64,000 nt of DNA from Pseudo-nitzschia pungens (Eukaryota; Bacillariophyta; Bacillariophyceae; Bacillariales; Bacillariaceae), in contig CM074762.1 of the NCBI GenBank assembly GCA_037355855.1, positions 4,836,001 to 4,900,000 on the forward strand. Reading direction: 5' to 3'. Each line of letters opens with the position of its first letter. Position 1 is the first letter of the stretch. The notes below the pieces were generated by a model, which was not told the origin of the DNA, did not search any database, and worked only from the letters and a program-made list of their open reading frames with translations. Below, piece by piece: positions 10,760 to 23,100 of this stretch. The position numbers and the translations under genes are program-made.

Positions 10760-11870
10760 TGCATCCTATTTGAGTTGCCGTCGGATTGTATTGCTGCCAT
10801 TGCATCCTATTTGAGTTGCCGTCTCATCCTATTTCAGTTGCCGCTGCATCGTATTTCAGTTGCCGTTGCATTGTATTTCAGTTGCCGTTGTATTGTATTT
10901 GCCGTCGCATTCTATTTCAGTTCCCATCACATCATATTTTTGTATTCAGTTCCTGTCGTATCGTATTTCAGTTGCGTTCAGTGTATGCTTCCCTACGAGG
11001 AGCAAGCAGGCAATTAAATGCATCATGGTTAGAAGTGAACTCCATGATCGATACCCCCGTCCAATCTTGATGCAGTTCACTCACTGTCGGATTGTATTTC
11101 AGTTCCCATGGTATCGTCCGTCGTATCGTATTTCAGTTCCCGTCATATCGTATTTCAGTTGCGTTCTGTGTATTCTTCCCTACGAGGAGCAAGCAGGCAA
11201 TTAAATGCATCATGGTTAGAAGTGAACTCCATGATCGATACCCCTGCCCAATCTTGATGCAGTTCACTCACCATCGGATTGTATTTCAGTTCCCGTCGTA
11301 TTGTATTTCAGTTCCCGTCGTATTGTATTTCAGTTCCCGTCGTATCGTATTTCAGTTGCGTTCTGTGTATTCTTCCCTACGAGGAGCAAGCAGGCAATTA
11401 AATGCATCATGGTTAGAAGTGAACTCCATGATTGATACCCCCGTCCAATCTTGATGCAGTTCACTCACTATCGTTCGTCGTATCGTCCGTCGTATCGTAT
11501 TTCAGTTCCCGTCATATCGTATTTCAGTTGCGTTCTGTGTATTCTTCCCTACGAGGAGCAAGCAGGTAATTAAATGCATGGTTAGAAGCGAACTCCATGA
11601 TCGATACCCCCGTCCAATCTTGATGCAGTTCACTCACTGTCGGATTGTATTTCAGTTCCCATTGTATCGTCTGTCGTATCGTCCGTCGTATCGTCCGTCG
11701 TATCGTATTTCAGTTCCCGTCATATCGTATTTCAGTTGCGTTCTCTGTATTCTTCCCTATGAGGAGCAAGCAGGTAATTAAATGCATGGTTAGAAGTGAA
11801 CTCCATGATCGATACCCCCGTCCAATCTTGATGCAGTTCACTCACCGTCGGGTTGTAGTTCAGTAATTTT
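10760..11870 (+). repeat. GTATTTCAGTT array with about 170-210-bp higher-order unit
   Basis: Short subunits (CGTATTTCAGTTCCC, about 15 bp) are organised into five larger units. Each large unit contains CCCTACGAGGAGCAAGCAGG and GAACTCCATGATCGATACCC, at about 10,990, 11,180, 11,380, 11,545 and 11,760. The same layout occurs in elements B (39,960-40,385, inverted), A (47,990-48,430) and D (57,290-57,690, inverted). Open frames across it are repeat artefacts. Confidence 0.88.
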
Positions 11871-12170
11871 GTGAAGTTTGGCACACACATTTTATGTGCA
11901 GTTTTTGCTTGCTTTTTTACTCATATGTGGTGTGTTTGCAGCATTTTCAGTCCGCGCCATAATTTTTGACTAATTACGCAAGGTTAATTACTGCCAAGAA
12001 TATTACGTAAGGTTAATTACTGCTAACAATACTCCAAAACCTGGCGCACCCCGACAAGGAAAAAGGACAAAGGACAGACACTGGTCAAAAAGCAGCGGAA
12101 AAAGGACAGACATCCGTTCGCAAATCAGCAAAAAGACACTAAAAAATACACTAAAAGTAACTACTAAACT
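11871..12170 (+). other. spacer with conserved GCGCCATAATTTTTGAC block
   Basis: The block at about 11,955-11,972 matches element A at 48,652 and the reverse strand of B (39,670) and D (57,040), in each case between the CAGTT array and the 181-bp satellite. Nothing else was seen here. Confidence 0.65.
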
Positions 12171-12175
12171 ATAAA

Positions 12176-13610
12176 ATGAGTTATGTAAATCAATACATGG
12201 AATATTTCCACCATTCCAGCGTCAATAGTCCTCACCCTATGTATGCTTGGGACTATGAAAAAAGTCTGAGTGAGCAAGACCCAATACTTTGGATGTCACA
12301 TCTATTTAATGTACATTTCCTCCAGTACTGGCATATTTCACTAGAAAATATACAAAATGACCTATGTAAATTCAGAAATGGATTATTTCCACCATTCCGG
12401 CGTCAATAGTCCTCACCCTATGTATGCTTGGGACTATGAAAAAAGTCTGAGTGAGCAAGACCCAATACTTTGGATGTCACATCTATTTAATGTACATTTC
12501 CTCCAGTACTGGCATATTTCACTAGAAAATATACAAAATGACCTATGTAAATTCAGAAATGGATTATTTCCACCATTCCAGCGTCAATAGTCCTCACCCT
12601 ATGTATGCTTGGGACTATGAAAAAAGTCTGAGTGAGCAAGACCCAATACTTTGGATGTCACATCTATTTAATGTACATTTCCTCCAGTACTGGCATATTT
12701 CACTAGAAAATATACAAAATGACCTATGTAAATTCAGAAATGGATTATTTCCACCATTCCAGCGTCAATAGTCCTCACCCTATGTATGCTTGGGACTATG
12801 AAAAAAGTCTGAGTGAGCAAGACCCAATACTTTGGATGTCACATCTATTTAATGTACATTTCCTCCAGCAGTACTGGCATATTTCACTAGAAAATATACA
12901 AAATGACCTATGTAAATTCAGAAATGGATTATTTCCACCATTCCAGCGTCAATAGTCCTCACCCTATGTATGCTTGGGACTATGAAAAAAGTCTGAGTGA
13001 GCAAGACCCAATACTTTGGATGTCACATCTATTTAATGTACATTTCCTCCAGCAGTACTGGCATATTTCACTAGAAAATATACAAAATGACCTATGTAAA
13101 TTCAGAAATGGATTATTTCCACCATTCCAGCGTCAATAGTCCTCACCCTATGTATGCTTGGGACTATGAAAAAAGTCTGAGTGAGCAAGACCCAATACTT
13201 TGGATGTCACATCTATTTAATGTACATTTCCTCCAGTACTGGCATATTTCACTAGAAAATATACAAAATGACCTATGTAAATTCAGAAATGGATTATTTC
13301 CACCATTCCAGCGTCAATAGTCCTCACCCTATGTATGCTTGGGACTATGAAAAAAGTCTGAGTGAGCAAGACCCAATACTTTGGATGTCACATCTATTTA
13401 ATGTACATTTCCTCCAGTACTGGCATATTTCACTAGAAAATATACAAAATGACCTATGTAAATTCAGAAATGGATTATTTCCACCATTCCAGTGCCAATA
13501 GTCCTCCCTCTATGTATGCTTGGGACTTTGAAAAAAGTCTGAGTGAGCAAGACCCAATACTTTGGGTGTCACATCTATTTAATGCATATTTCCTCCAGTA
13601 CTGGTAATAA
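12176..13610 (+). repeat. 181-bp satellite array, nearly eight units
   Basis: Monomers start at 12,176, 12,357, 12,538, 12,719, 12,903, 13,087 and 13,268, plus a diverged partial last one. Two monomers are 184 bp because of an extra CAG in CTCCAGCAGTACTGG. Internal units are almost identical, which implies recent homogenisation; the last unit is diverged. Each contains an open frame of 77-78 codons, which I take as chance because the related satellite in A/B does not conserve it. Confidence 0.95.
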
Positions 13611-14430
13611 TAATATACGTATTTAAATAACTTGTGCTAAGGGGGATACCAAACAGGATGCTAAGCAGGATGCTAGGCCCTTCTAGTAGAATTTGTACCA
13701 GATCTACATGCCCCTGTTCTTATCAGATCAATATTGGGAGATCTACAGGGGGTGCTAACTGATTAACCGAACTGTAATGTGCTAAGGGGGGGACTCAACA
13801 GGATGCTAAGCAGGATGCTGGGCCTTGTATGTACAATTTGTACCAGATCTATATACCCATCTTTATCAGAGCAATATCATAAATATAAAGTGTGCTAACT
13901 TAAAAAGCGAACTGTGCTAGGGGGGGGGCTGAACAGGATGCTAAACAGGATGCTGGGCCCTTCTAGTACAATTTGTACCAGATTTACATACCCTCTATCA
14001 CTTATCAGATCAATATTGGGAGATCTACAGGGGGTGCTAACTGAATAACCGCACTCTACTGTGCAAAGGGGGACACTTAACAGGATGCTGAGCATGAGGA
14101 TGCTGGGCCTTCTATGTACAATTTGTACCAGATTTACATACCCTCTATCACTTATCAGATCAATATTGGGAGATCTACAGGGGGTGCTAACTGAATAACC
14201 GCACTCTACTGTGCAAAGGGGGACACTTAACAGGATGCTGAGCATGAGGATGCTGGGCCTTCTATGTACAATTTGTACCAGATTTACATACCCTCTATCA
14301 CTTATCAGATCAATATTGGGAGATCTACAGGGGGTGCTAACTGAATAACCGAACTCTACTTGGCTAAGGGGGACACTTAACAGGATGCTGCTGGGCGTTG
14401 TATGTAGAACTTGTACCAGATCTACACAGT
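13611..14430 (-). repeat. about 130-160-bp tandem repeat (inverse of 2,190-2,920 family)
   Basis: Units carry GTACAATTTGTACCAGATCTACATACC with GGGGGTGCTAACTGAATAACCG and AACAGGATGCTAAGCAGGATGC. They occur at about 13,690, 13,835, 13,970, 14,115, 14,270 and 14,405. Two adjacent units (13,985-14,295) are nearly identical. Confidence 0.85.
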
Positions 14431-14435
14431 GTTTA

Positions 14436-14640
14436 GCTTTGCTTGCAATTTTGCTTGCAATTTTGTTGCTTGCAATTTTGCTTGCTGCTTTTGCTTGCTG
14501 CTTTTGCTTGCTGCTTTGCTTGCTGCTTTGCTTGCTGCTTTGCTTGCTGCTTTGCTTGCTGCTTTGCTTGCTGCTTTGCTTGCTGCTTTGCTTGCTGCTG
14601 CTTTGCTTGCTGCTTTGCTTGCTGCTTTGCTTAGTGTTTT
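14436..14640 (+). repeat. TGCTTGCTGCTT simple repeat
   Basis: A run of TTGCTTGCTGC units of 12 bp, open in all three forward frames (Leu/Ala/Cys-rich). It is a low-complexity tract, not a gene. Confidence 0.92.
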
Positions 14641-14689
14641 CCTTGGATGTACGGGAGGGTGCTAACTGTTTTGCTTGCTGTTATATTTG

Positions 14690-16195
14690 CAATCCACAAA
14701 GACTTGGAATCGATCGTAGAGGAAATGAATACCAAATCGATCTACCACACAGGCTTGGAATCGATCGTAGGGGGATTGACTACCACACAGGCTTGGAATC
14801 GATCGTATGGGGAGTAAATATTGTGATTAAAATCAATTAGTCATCTGCTGTTTATTTGAAGTTTAAATCAGAGTTGTTTACGAGTACTTGGAATCGATCG
14901 TAGGGGGATTGACTACCACACAGGCTTGGAATCGATCGTAGGGGGGATGAATTACAACACAGACTTGGAATCGATCGTAGGGGGAATGAATACAACACCG
15001 GCTTGGAATTGATCGATTGTAGGGGGAATGAATTACAACACAGACTTGGAATCGATCTACCACACCGGCTTGGAATCGATCGATCATAAGGGGGAATGAA
15101 TACAATACCGGCTTGGAATCGATCTACCACACCGGCTTGGAATCGATCGTAGGGGAATGAATACCACACAGACTTGGAATCGATCGTATACCACACCGGC
15201 TTGGAATCGATCGTAGGGGGAATGAATTACAACACAGACTTGGAATCGATCTACCACACATACTTTGAATCGCTCGTAGGGGGAATAAATACCACACAGG
15301 CTTGGAATCGATCGTAGGGGGAATGAATACCACATCGACTTGGAATCGATCGATTGTAGGGGGAATGAATACCACATCGGCTTGGAATCGATCGATTGTA
15401 GGGGGAATGAATACCACATCGACTTGGAATCGATCGATCGTAGGGGGAATGAATACGTGGAATCGATCGTAGGGGGAATGAATACCACATCGGCTTGGAA
15501 TCGATCGATTGTAGGGGGAATGAGTACCACATCGGCTTGGAATCGATCGATCGTAGGGGGAATGAATACCACATCGGCTTGGAATCGATCGATCGTAGGG
15601 GGAATGAATACGTGGAATCGATCGTAGGGGGAATGACTACCACATCAGCTTGGAATCGATCGATCGTAGGGGGAATGAATACCACATCAGCTTGGAATCG
15701 ATCGATTGTAGGGGGAATGAATACCACATCGGCTTGGAATCGATCGATCGTAGGGGGAATGAATACCAACTTGGAATCGATCGTAGGGGGAATGACTACC
15801 ACATCAGCTTGGAATCGATCGATTGTAGGGGGAATGACTACCACATCGGCTTGGAATCGATCGATCGTAGGGGGAGTGAATACTACACAGACTTGGAATC
15901 GATCGTAGGGGGAGTGACTACCACATCGGCTTGGAATCGATCGATTGTAGGGGGAATGAATACCACATCGACTTGGAATCGATCGTAGGGGGAATGACTA
16001 CCACATCGGCTTGGAATCGATCGATCGTAGGGGGAATGAATACGTGGAATCGATCGTAGGGGGAGTGAATACCACATCGGCTTGGAATCGATCGATTGTA
16101 GGGGGAATGAGTACCACATCGGCTTGGAATCGATCGATTGTAGGGGAAATGAATTACAACATCGTGAGGTCGTTGAAAGGAACGAAGGCTTCGAT
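14690..16195 (+). repeat. about 40-46-bp minisatellite with GGAATCGATCGATCGTAGGG core
   Basis: Roughly 35 units have variable GATC repeat number, alternative linkers (CACATCGGCTT, CACACAGACTT) and GAATGAATAC. The core GATCGATCGATC is palindromic. The unit length varies, so open frames break and restart on both strands; no protein is credible. Confidence 0.92.
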
Positions 16196-16600
16196 TGAAA
16201 TAAACGGAATCAAATAATCACTTACCGGCTAGGAATGGATAGTAGGGAGAAGGGCGGGAAACGAAGAACACCGACGTTCTCTTCTTAATCCTTCGACGCG
16301 AAAACAAAGAACTTGAGCGTGTTGAAGTGTTTACCAATCGGCATTCCTTCTTTTTCCACTTCAAGGAGGTTATTCGGACTAAAATACAATGAGCAAAAGA
16401 GCCTACCGTAGGGTGGGTTCTCTGCGTTCTCGAACGGAGTGCAATAAAGCAACTCTACTCAAAATAAGTCGGATTGTGAATCGAAACAGCAGTGATTTGT
16501 GTTATTCCTGAAGAAAATAGTGAGCGGAGCACAAAAAGAGTGATTCTGCGAGGATACACAGTGAAAATAAAGTGATTTGCGAGCGAGGAGCAAAATACAG
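16196..16600. other. gene-free spacer
   Basis: Nothing recognisable except scattered AATACAGTGATTT words that lead into the following array. Confidence 0.5.
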
Positions 16601-17160
16601 TGATTTAATACAGTGATTTGCGAGAGCAAAATACAGTGATTTAATACAGTGATTTGCAAAACCGGTGGGTGTCGTCGGCTCGTTTCCCATATTGTCATAA
16701 TGACGTAAAAGATACCAAATAAATAATGAGCCGATTAGACGTACAGCGCTATAACCCTTAACCCTAATGGTGGTTCAACAACGAATTGCAAGAGCAAAAT
16801 ACAGTGATTTAATACAGTGATTTGCAAAACCGGTGGGTGTCGTCGGCTCGTTTCCCATATTGTCATAATGACGTAAAAGATACCAAATAAATAATGATCC
16901 GATTAGACGTACAGCGCTATAACCTTTAACCCTAATGGTGGTTCAACAACGAATTGCAAGAGCAAGAAAATACAGTGATTTAATACAGTGATTTGCAAAA
17001 CCGGTGGGTGTGGTCGGCTCGTTTCCCATATTGTCATAATGACGTAAAAGATACCAAAAAATAAATAATGAGCCGATTAGACGTACAGCGCTATAACCCT
17101 TAACCCTAATGGTGGTTCAACAACGAATTGCAAGAGCAAAATACAGTGATTTAATACAGT
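16600..17160 (+). repeat. about 172-180-bp tandem repeat, three to four units
   Basis: Each unit contains AATACAGTGATTTAATACAG, AAACCGGTGGGTGTCGTCGG and GCTATAACCCTTAACCCTAA. Units begin at about 16,610, 16,790 and 16,965, with a partial at 17,130. The short CCCTTAACCCTAA resembles telomeric DNA but is only 13 bp. Confidence 0.88.
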
Positions 17161-17262
17161 GCGTTGCTGCTTGCTGCTTGCAGTCCCCCCCCTGTATTAT
17201 CGACGCGTTGCTGCTGCTTGCTGCTTGATGCCCCCCCCCCTGTATTATCGACGCGTTGCTGC
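17160..17262 (+). repeat. two copies of the CTGTATTATCGACGCG minisatellite
   Basis: A poly-C run, then CTGTATTATCGACGCGTTGC, then TGCTGCTTGCTGC. This is the unit that forms the large arrays in element A (51,588-52,420) and, inverted, in element B (34,523-36,720). It links F to that family. Confidence 0.88.
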
Positions 17263-18020
17263 TACAGCGCTACAGGGGATACAGCGCTACAGGGGATACA
17301 GCGCTACAGGGGATACAGCGCTACGATACAGCGCTACGGGGATACAGCGCTACAGGGATACAGCGCTACAGGGATACAGGGACACAGCGCTGCAGCGCTA
17401 CAGCGCTACAGGGGATGAGCGCAGCTGAGCTCGGTATCGTATCGTGACAGCGCTCCGCTAACTCGTAAAATAACAGAGCTCTGTAGCTCCAGTACTGTAT
17501 TCTACGGGTAGCGTAGTATGTGAGGAGTACTAGCGTAGCGTAGCTCCGCTTAATTATATTCAATCGTGTGCTAGCGCGTTGGGTAACTGTCTGGGTCAGG
17601 TATCCGGAAATAGTACATATTATACACCAATGACCCGACCCCGGCGGTAGCATAGTATCTTAGCATGGTATCATGGTAGGTTAGCATCTCCGGTATCTCG
17701 TAGCATTAGCAACCCTAACCCTGTAGCATTTAGCTACACCATAATAGGTGCTTTACTCGGGGTACGTACGATTGGTACAAATCGTACGCGACGGCCCTAG
17801 TAACTTCTGGTAGCATCCAAACTAAGCGGGGGATACAGCGCTACGATACAGCGCTACAAGGGATACAGCGCTACGATACAGCGCTACAGGAGGGGATACA
17901 GCGCTACAGCGCTGCAGGGGATACAGCGCTACAGGGGATACAGCGCTACAGGAGGGGATACAGCGCTACAGCGCTGCAGGGGATACAGCGCTGCAGGGGA
18001 TACAGCGCTGCAGCGCTAGA
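17262..18020 (+). repeat. CAGCGCTACAGGGGATA arrays around partial repeat G
   Basis: Arrays of a 17-bp unit with palindromic AGCGCT lie at 17,262-17,415 and 17,826-18,018. Between them, 17,415-17,825 matches the interior of repeat G (compare 5,988-6,390), including both hairpins. Confidence 0.85.
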
Positions 18021-18480
18021 GGGGATGAGCGCAGGTGTATCGTGACAGCGCTCCGCTAACTCGTAAAATAACAGAGCTCTGTAGCTCCAGTACTGTATTC
18101 TACGGGTAGCGTAGTGTGTGCGGAGTAGCGTAGCGTAGCTCGATACAGCGCTACAGCGCTACAGGGGATACAGCGCTACAGGGGATCAGCGCAGCTCAGC
18201 TCTGTATCGTATTGTTCCGATAACTCGTAGATAATAGAGCTCTGTAGCTCCAGTACTGTATTATACGGGTAGCGTACGGAGTAGCGTAGTAGCGTAGCTC
18301 CGCTTATTAATTAAATACAGAGGTGTGCTAGCGCGTTGGGTAACTGTCTGGGTCAGGTATCCGGTGATAGTACATATTATACACCAATGACCCGACCCCG
18401 GCGGTAGCATAGTATCTTAGCATGGTATCATGGTAGTAGGTTAAAATATCCAGTATTTCGTAGCATTATTACAGGAATAC
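18020..18480 (+). repeat. second partial copy of repeat G inside element F
   Basis: GTAAAATAACAGAGCTCTGT and GGTAACTGTCTGGGTCAGG, with the TGACCCGACCCCGG hairpin, match 17,450-17,650 and 6,020-6,200. Confidence 0.82.
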
Positions 18481-18636
18481 AGCGCTACAGCGCGCGTTTT
18501 TGTCGCGAGGTGGGGGGGGTTGCGAAAAACTTGGAAGAAACCTCGCGAAAATCAAGGTTAAGGTTGCGCGTGGCATAATTTAGGCTTGATTTTCTGGAAA
18601 ATAGGTCGCGTTGGGTCGCGTGACAGTTATTAGACG

Positions 18637-18956
18637 CAGTACTGAACCTACAGAGCTGTACACTCCTGTACAGCGCTGTACAGTGCTAAGTGATACGATA
18701 TCAAAACTGTCACGCTGAGCGCTGTGGCTCAGCTCCCTCCACTATTCACTTTTCAGGATTTTATCCCTTTAAATTAAGACACCTATCAAGCCCTCCCCTT
18801 TCGATGATTCCGATGCACCTCTAGGAGAGTATCTTGTAGTAACTGAGCGTATGCAATAGCGTTTGAACGGTATCCTCTGTAGTCTCACTATTTGCCAGAA
18901 CTCCGTCCTATCCTGTTGTTATCGCTATCACCTCTTATTTGCTGACGAGCGAATAT
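18637..18956 (-). repeat. repeat G, inverted copy, right part
   Basis: The reverse complement of 5,768-6,070, with about 80% visible similarity (CTATTTGCCAGAACTC, GCAATAGCGTTTGAACG). It ends at CTGACGAGCGAATATC, which defines the G terminus. It continues the copy interrupted at 10,197. Confidence 0.82.
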
Positions 18957-18970
18957 CTTTACAACCATAC

Positions 18971-19103
18971 TGTTAAAAATTGTAACCGTAACACGATTCA
19001 TGACTGGATCCAATCCAGTCACACGTTGAATATTCCCATGCACGTATCGTGCACGAAAAATAGTTTTCTACCGGGTCCCAGTACTGCTTGTAACATTTTA
19101 ACA
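18971..19103 (-). mobile_element. internally deleted copia solo LTR (133 bp)
   Basis: It begins TGTTAAAAATTGTAACCG and ends ACATTTTAACA, both termini of the copia LTR family at 27,432-27,848, and shares that copy's ACGATTCATGACTGG block. The rest of the LTR is missing. Flanks are CATAC and CATAG, a 5-bp duplication with one mismatch. Confidence 0.8.
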
Positions 19104-20144
19104 CATAGCGTACAGAATATACTTACCGTGGTAAGGTTTTTTACTGTCCTGATGAAAACAGACAGCAGCAGCCCGAAGATAGGAATTTCAAATCTCGACT
19201 CCTTGGGAAGCAACTTTCCTTCTCCTCACCTAATTAACATCGACTGCGATTATCCACCTCCATCTGCTATCTGGAAGCTTTTGATTTATTAAAAATACCT
19301 CACTTCAACTGACTTCGCCGACAAGGTAGAGAGTCGCCGTACTACTACTAGTGGATACCACTGGAAAAAAAAGAGTCGGGTCGGCACCGGACACATACAC
19401 GGACACATACATATACCGTACAGCGGTCGCGTAACCAGCTCTCTGTGTTGCTGTGTTTTTTTCTGTGTTTGGATCCACCAGTGAAACGCCACGTTTCATT
19501 CCTTTTCAGTAGATTGTCAGTCGAAAGCCTTTTGTTACGCTTGCAACTTCGGAGATCTTGAAGCTATTAGTACGAGGACAACACGCACGATCATCGCAAC
19601 GAAAAAAAATCGACACCGACGCCACAGTGTTTATAGTCACGAAAAAGGACTTTCAAAAGATTACAGCAAGGCCGTACCAGAGATTAATCTTCTCTGTCTT
19701 TTTGCGGAGACAACGGTACCACTCCGGTCCTGAAACTCAGAGGATTGATCGGGGAAGACTTTTTTTCGCTACCAAATTTGCCCGTCTAACAGCGACGCGC
19801 TCCTTTTGTTCCATTTTTGTTGTATCCATCCGGTCGACAAATCCCATACAGAGGAACAAGATAGGTAGATAGGTTAGTGCTAGATGACGCCGTTGTTGTT
19901 TATTGCTTTCGAGAGAGACCCATAACTAACGATTTTTTATTCCAATGGGCATTCCAAGTACGTACAGAAATTTTGCGTTACAAGAAGGCTACCAAAAAGC
20001 ACCGAGAAGCACGTCCCACGTCCCACGTCCCACGTCCCACAGCACGGCAGGCAGAACCAACTAAGGCAGTCGTTTTTGGGAGTACAACAAAAACGTCACA
20101 ATAGATTCTTCCTAGTAGCAATAGCGGTAGGGTATACAACAAGA
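19104..20144 (+). other. upstream region of the LRR gene
   Basis: No supported gene. Open frames here (up to 117 codons) show no domain. The last 300 bases, with GTCCCACGTCCCAC repeats at about 20,012-20,040, precede the ATG at 20,145 and may be promoter and leader. Confidence 0.4.
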
Positions 20145-23100
20145 ATGTCACACAACGGAAAAAAAACGACCTCGTACGGAACTAGTACTACGACAAACAC
20201 AACGGGACAAGCAAGTGACATAGACACCATGCAAGTATCGGGTCTGATTGGCGGTTCAGCGCCACAGGCAGGCGTTGATGACACAGACAAAGACTCTGGA
20301 TTGCTCTGCGATGGACATCTCCAAGAGACAGAGGTGATGCAGAAAGATTTTGATGCCCAAGACGGTGTCAAGAGACGAGAAGATCAATATCACAAGAATG
20401 CTGAGACACAGACTGGTGGAAATGCGCTGGAATTGTCCATGGGAGATTCAGAGCAGTGGTTTGAACAAAAAAGCACGACAGAGAAGTCATTGACCAGCAT
20501 CAATGGAAAAAATAGCAACAGCTCGGTGGCTTCAATGGGGAGCAAAGTGAAGGCGTTTTTGCTTCCAAAGGTTTTCAAAGGCGGATCAGCACACACAGCC
20601 AAGGGACAAGGTGGAGGCAGCAATGAACTCTCCTTAGGATCTTCTTTCCAGTCTTCTGACTCTTCTTCTCAGAGCGGCAAAGCACTCTCCTTGGGATCCT
20701 CTTTGCAGTGCTCTTCCAAGGCAAAGAAGATGGACTCGTGTTTGCATGAGAATTCATTGGAATTATTGAGAGATGACATGGACAGTGGTGCTCCAAAAAA
20801 GAATGTCAGGGATTCAATCAATACCATTGTTGGGGCAGATGCTTTAGAGGATGAATTCCACAAGGACACTGAAACTGAAGGAAAGAAAAAAGCAGGAGAT
20901 AGAGATAGTGAATTGTTTTATGTTGAGGACACTCCACATCCATTGTATCCAGAAGACTCCTATTCTTTCTTGTCCCTCCATGGACCCTTTGATCAACCAC
21001 TTTTCTTTGGTATGGGAATTGTGGTTTCCATCTTTCAAGTGTTGCTTGTTAGTATGATGTTACTAAGTGTTCTTCACCCTGAGTGGGGTACAAAGCATGA
21101 TGACAATCCAGATGATGGTTTTCTTGCACGCATTGTTGCTGCAAATGCAAGTCCAGTTGTACAAGCTACACAGTTCATAGCTATTTTGGCCTATGTCTTG
21201 TTTGCAGATGCATCTATGCTGGACATTACTACCGCAATTGAGAAATTCCCCAATTTCTCCAAAACAAACCGTGGTGACAAAGTTGGATGCATGGTATTTT
21301 CTTGCATGATTCGATTTTTCCAAGGTTTGTTGGCAATGCTTGCAGCTTTTCTACTAATTATAACATCGGAAACTGCAGTTGATATCGTCCTTAACTTTTC
21401 TGCAGTGGTGAGAGCAATATGACATTTTCGATTAACACCAGGATGCAATCAGATTACAGATGTTATCTCACACTGCTTTCCTCTGTTCTCCATTTCCTGG
21501 ACACTTGCTCTTCATTTACCTTCTTTCATTTGCGTTCGCGGAAAGAATTTCATAAGTAGCTTGGATAATGTGGCCTTTCAGTTGGCCTTGAGTGGGAAAT
21601 ATGGTAAAAAAATTCAACACGAAGCAAAAAGAATCACCAAACTTCAACTCCCACCTTGCATGTCACGACGTCACCATACTCGATTCCATTTCACTTTGGC
21701 ATCTCTGGGTATTATTTTTGTTGCATTCATAGGTGGAATCATTTTTACCCAATCAGACCAAAATAGATGGCGTACTACTATTTTGAGGGTTGACTTTCAG
21801 ACTACACAACTCCAAGGTTTCAGTGGATGCTATGTACAAATGAAGCGAAGCCAATCATCATACTTGAATCTACACAAGAGGGATGTATATTTTCTGGCAA
21901 AAGGTGACAATGACACAGCAAGGTTTCAGTACTGCATCAAGGATCGCCGTTGGATATTGTCCACAAATACTACTAATCCATGTCATGAAGAGGCAAAGGA
22001 TGATGAGCTTGCAAAATCATCGAAGATGGACACCTTTGACATATCGACCGCTTTTGATGAGGGATGGTACAGTGCTTCTGGCACGCCTATTGAATTATAC
22101 ACAATTCAATGGAGAAAAGATGCGGAGAATCATTGCTACTTGATTGATAATGGAGAATGCAATGTTGAATTGAACAACTTGGCATTGGCATACGATGGTG
22201 GAGATTGCTGCTCTGCTACATGCTCTCATTCTGTCTGTGGGATTGATGTCATCACCGAAGCTTTCGGAGTTTCAACAAATATAAAAGGCAGTGGATTTCC
22301 AAACTGTACAGATCCAAGTATGGTTCCCATTACAATCCATCTTGGTAACTTTACAGAATCAGAAAAACCTTGGCAGTATGAGGAAGGCAATCCAGTTGAC
22401 CATCCGTATCTTATCCTTGACTGTGAAGGCAAAATTGTTTTATCACTTGTCATTAATGAAAACATGACAAATGGTACTGAGACTGTTCATGTCAGTGATC
22501 GTGCAAATTGCCTAATGACAGTGAAGAATCAAACTGCAGATACCAATACCATCTGGTATTTTGACTATTCGATTTACATGGGAGATGGTGTTGCAAAGAA
22601 TACGAAGACCCTTGAAGGCAACAGTGGTGAAGAAGGAAGTGTATCCTTGAAGGCGATTCCTGAATGCATGATAAAGAAGCTTTCTGTTCATGCCAATATA
22701 TTTGATTTGTACAATGATTTTCATGCAAAGCAAGCCCTGTACTGGATTGTTGAAGACGACTTAGGTAATACAGATTGCAAAGATGAATACTTCAATGAGA
22801 GATTTGGACTGAGTATATTGAACTATAGTGCTCCAGTGGAAGGCAGTGGAAGATCATGGATCAATTCCAATCCAACATGTCTCTGGACTGCAATTGTTTG
22901 CAAAGATTTAGCTCCAAAAGAACTGGATTTGAAACAATTGGGACTTTCTGGGACAATTCCAAAATATACAATGTTGCTACGATCTTTTTCCAAATTATCT
23001 TTAGGTGAGTTGAGATCCATAGGAATGTTAAAGTCAATGCAATGGAGCTAATTGGTAGTCTTTTCATATTTTTCAGAAAAAAATGAATTGACAGGAAGCA

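Larger units (their letters stand above)
10198..18636 (+). mobile_element. element F: repeat-filled TIR transposon, TSD CA
   Basis: The left end is CGTCTGATAAATGTCACGC. The right end, read on the minus strand, is CGTCTAATAACTGTCACGC. The flanks are CA (10,196-10,197) and CA (18,637-18,638), and the interrupted repeat G gives an independent empty site. Length is 8,439 bp. The ends resemble those of elements A-E (CGTCCGAAAACTG..CGCGACC). No protein-coding gene was seen. In order it contains a GTGGTTGTGAAA minisatellite, a GTATTTCAGTT array, a GCGCCATAATTTTTGAC block, a 181-bp satellite, a 150-bp repeat, TGCTTGCTGCTT, a 43-bp array, about 175-bp repeats, the CTGTATTATCGACGCG motif, CAGCGCTACAGG arrays and two partial G copies. 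It is probably a non-autonomous member moved by a transposase encoded elsewhere. Confidence 0.85.

Noticed and set aside
12176..13501. Seven near-identical 77-78-codon ORFs as a small-protein family
   Set aside because: Period equals the 181-bp satellite, each unit ends in a stop in the next unit, and the related satellites in A, B and D do not conserve the frame.
14690..16195. CRISPR-like array (repeat plus spacer)
   Set aside because: Spacers are themselves repeats, unit length drifts, the core is a GATC microsatellite, no cas genes, and the DNA is eukaryotic.
16640..17120. Telomeric or subtelomeric sequence (CCCTTAACCCTAA)
   Set aside because: Only 13 bp per 175-bp unit, no run of TTAGGG repeats anywhere in the window.
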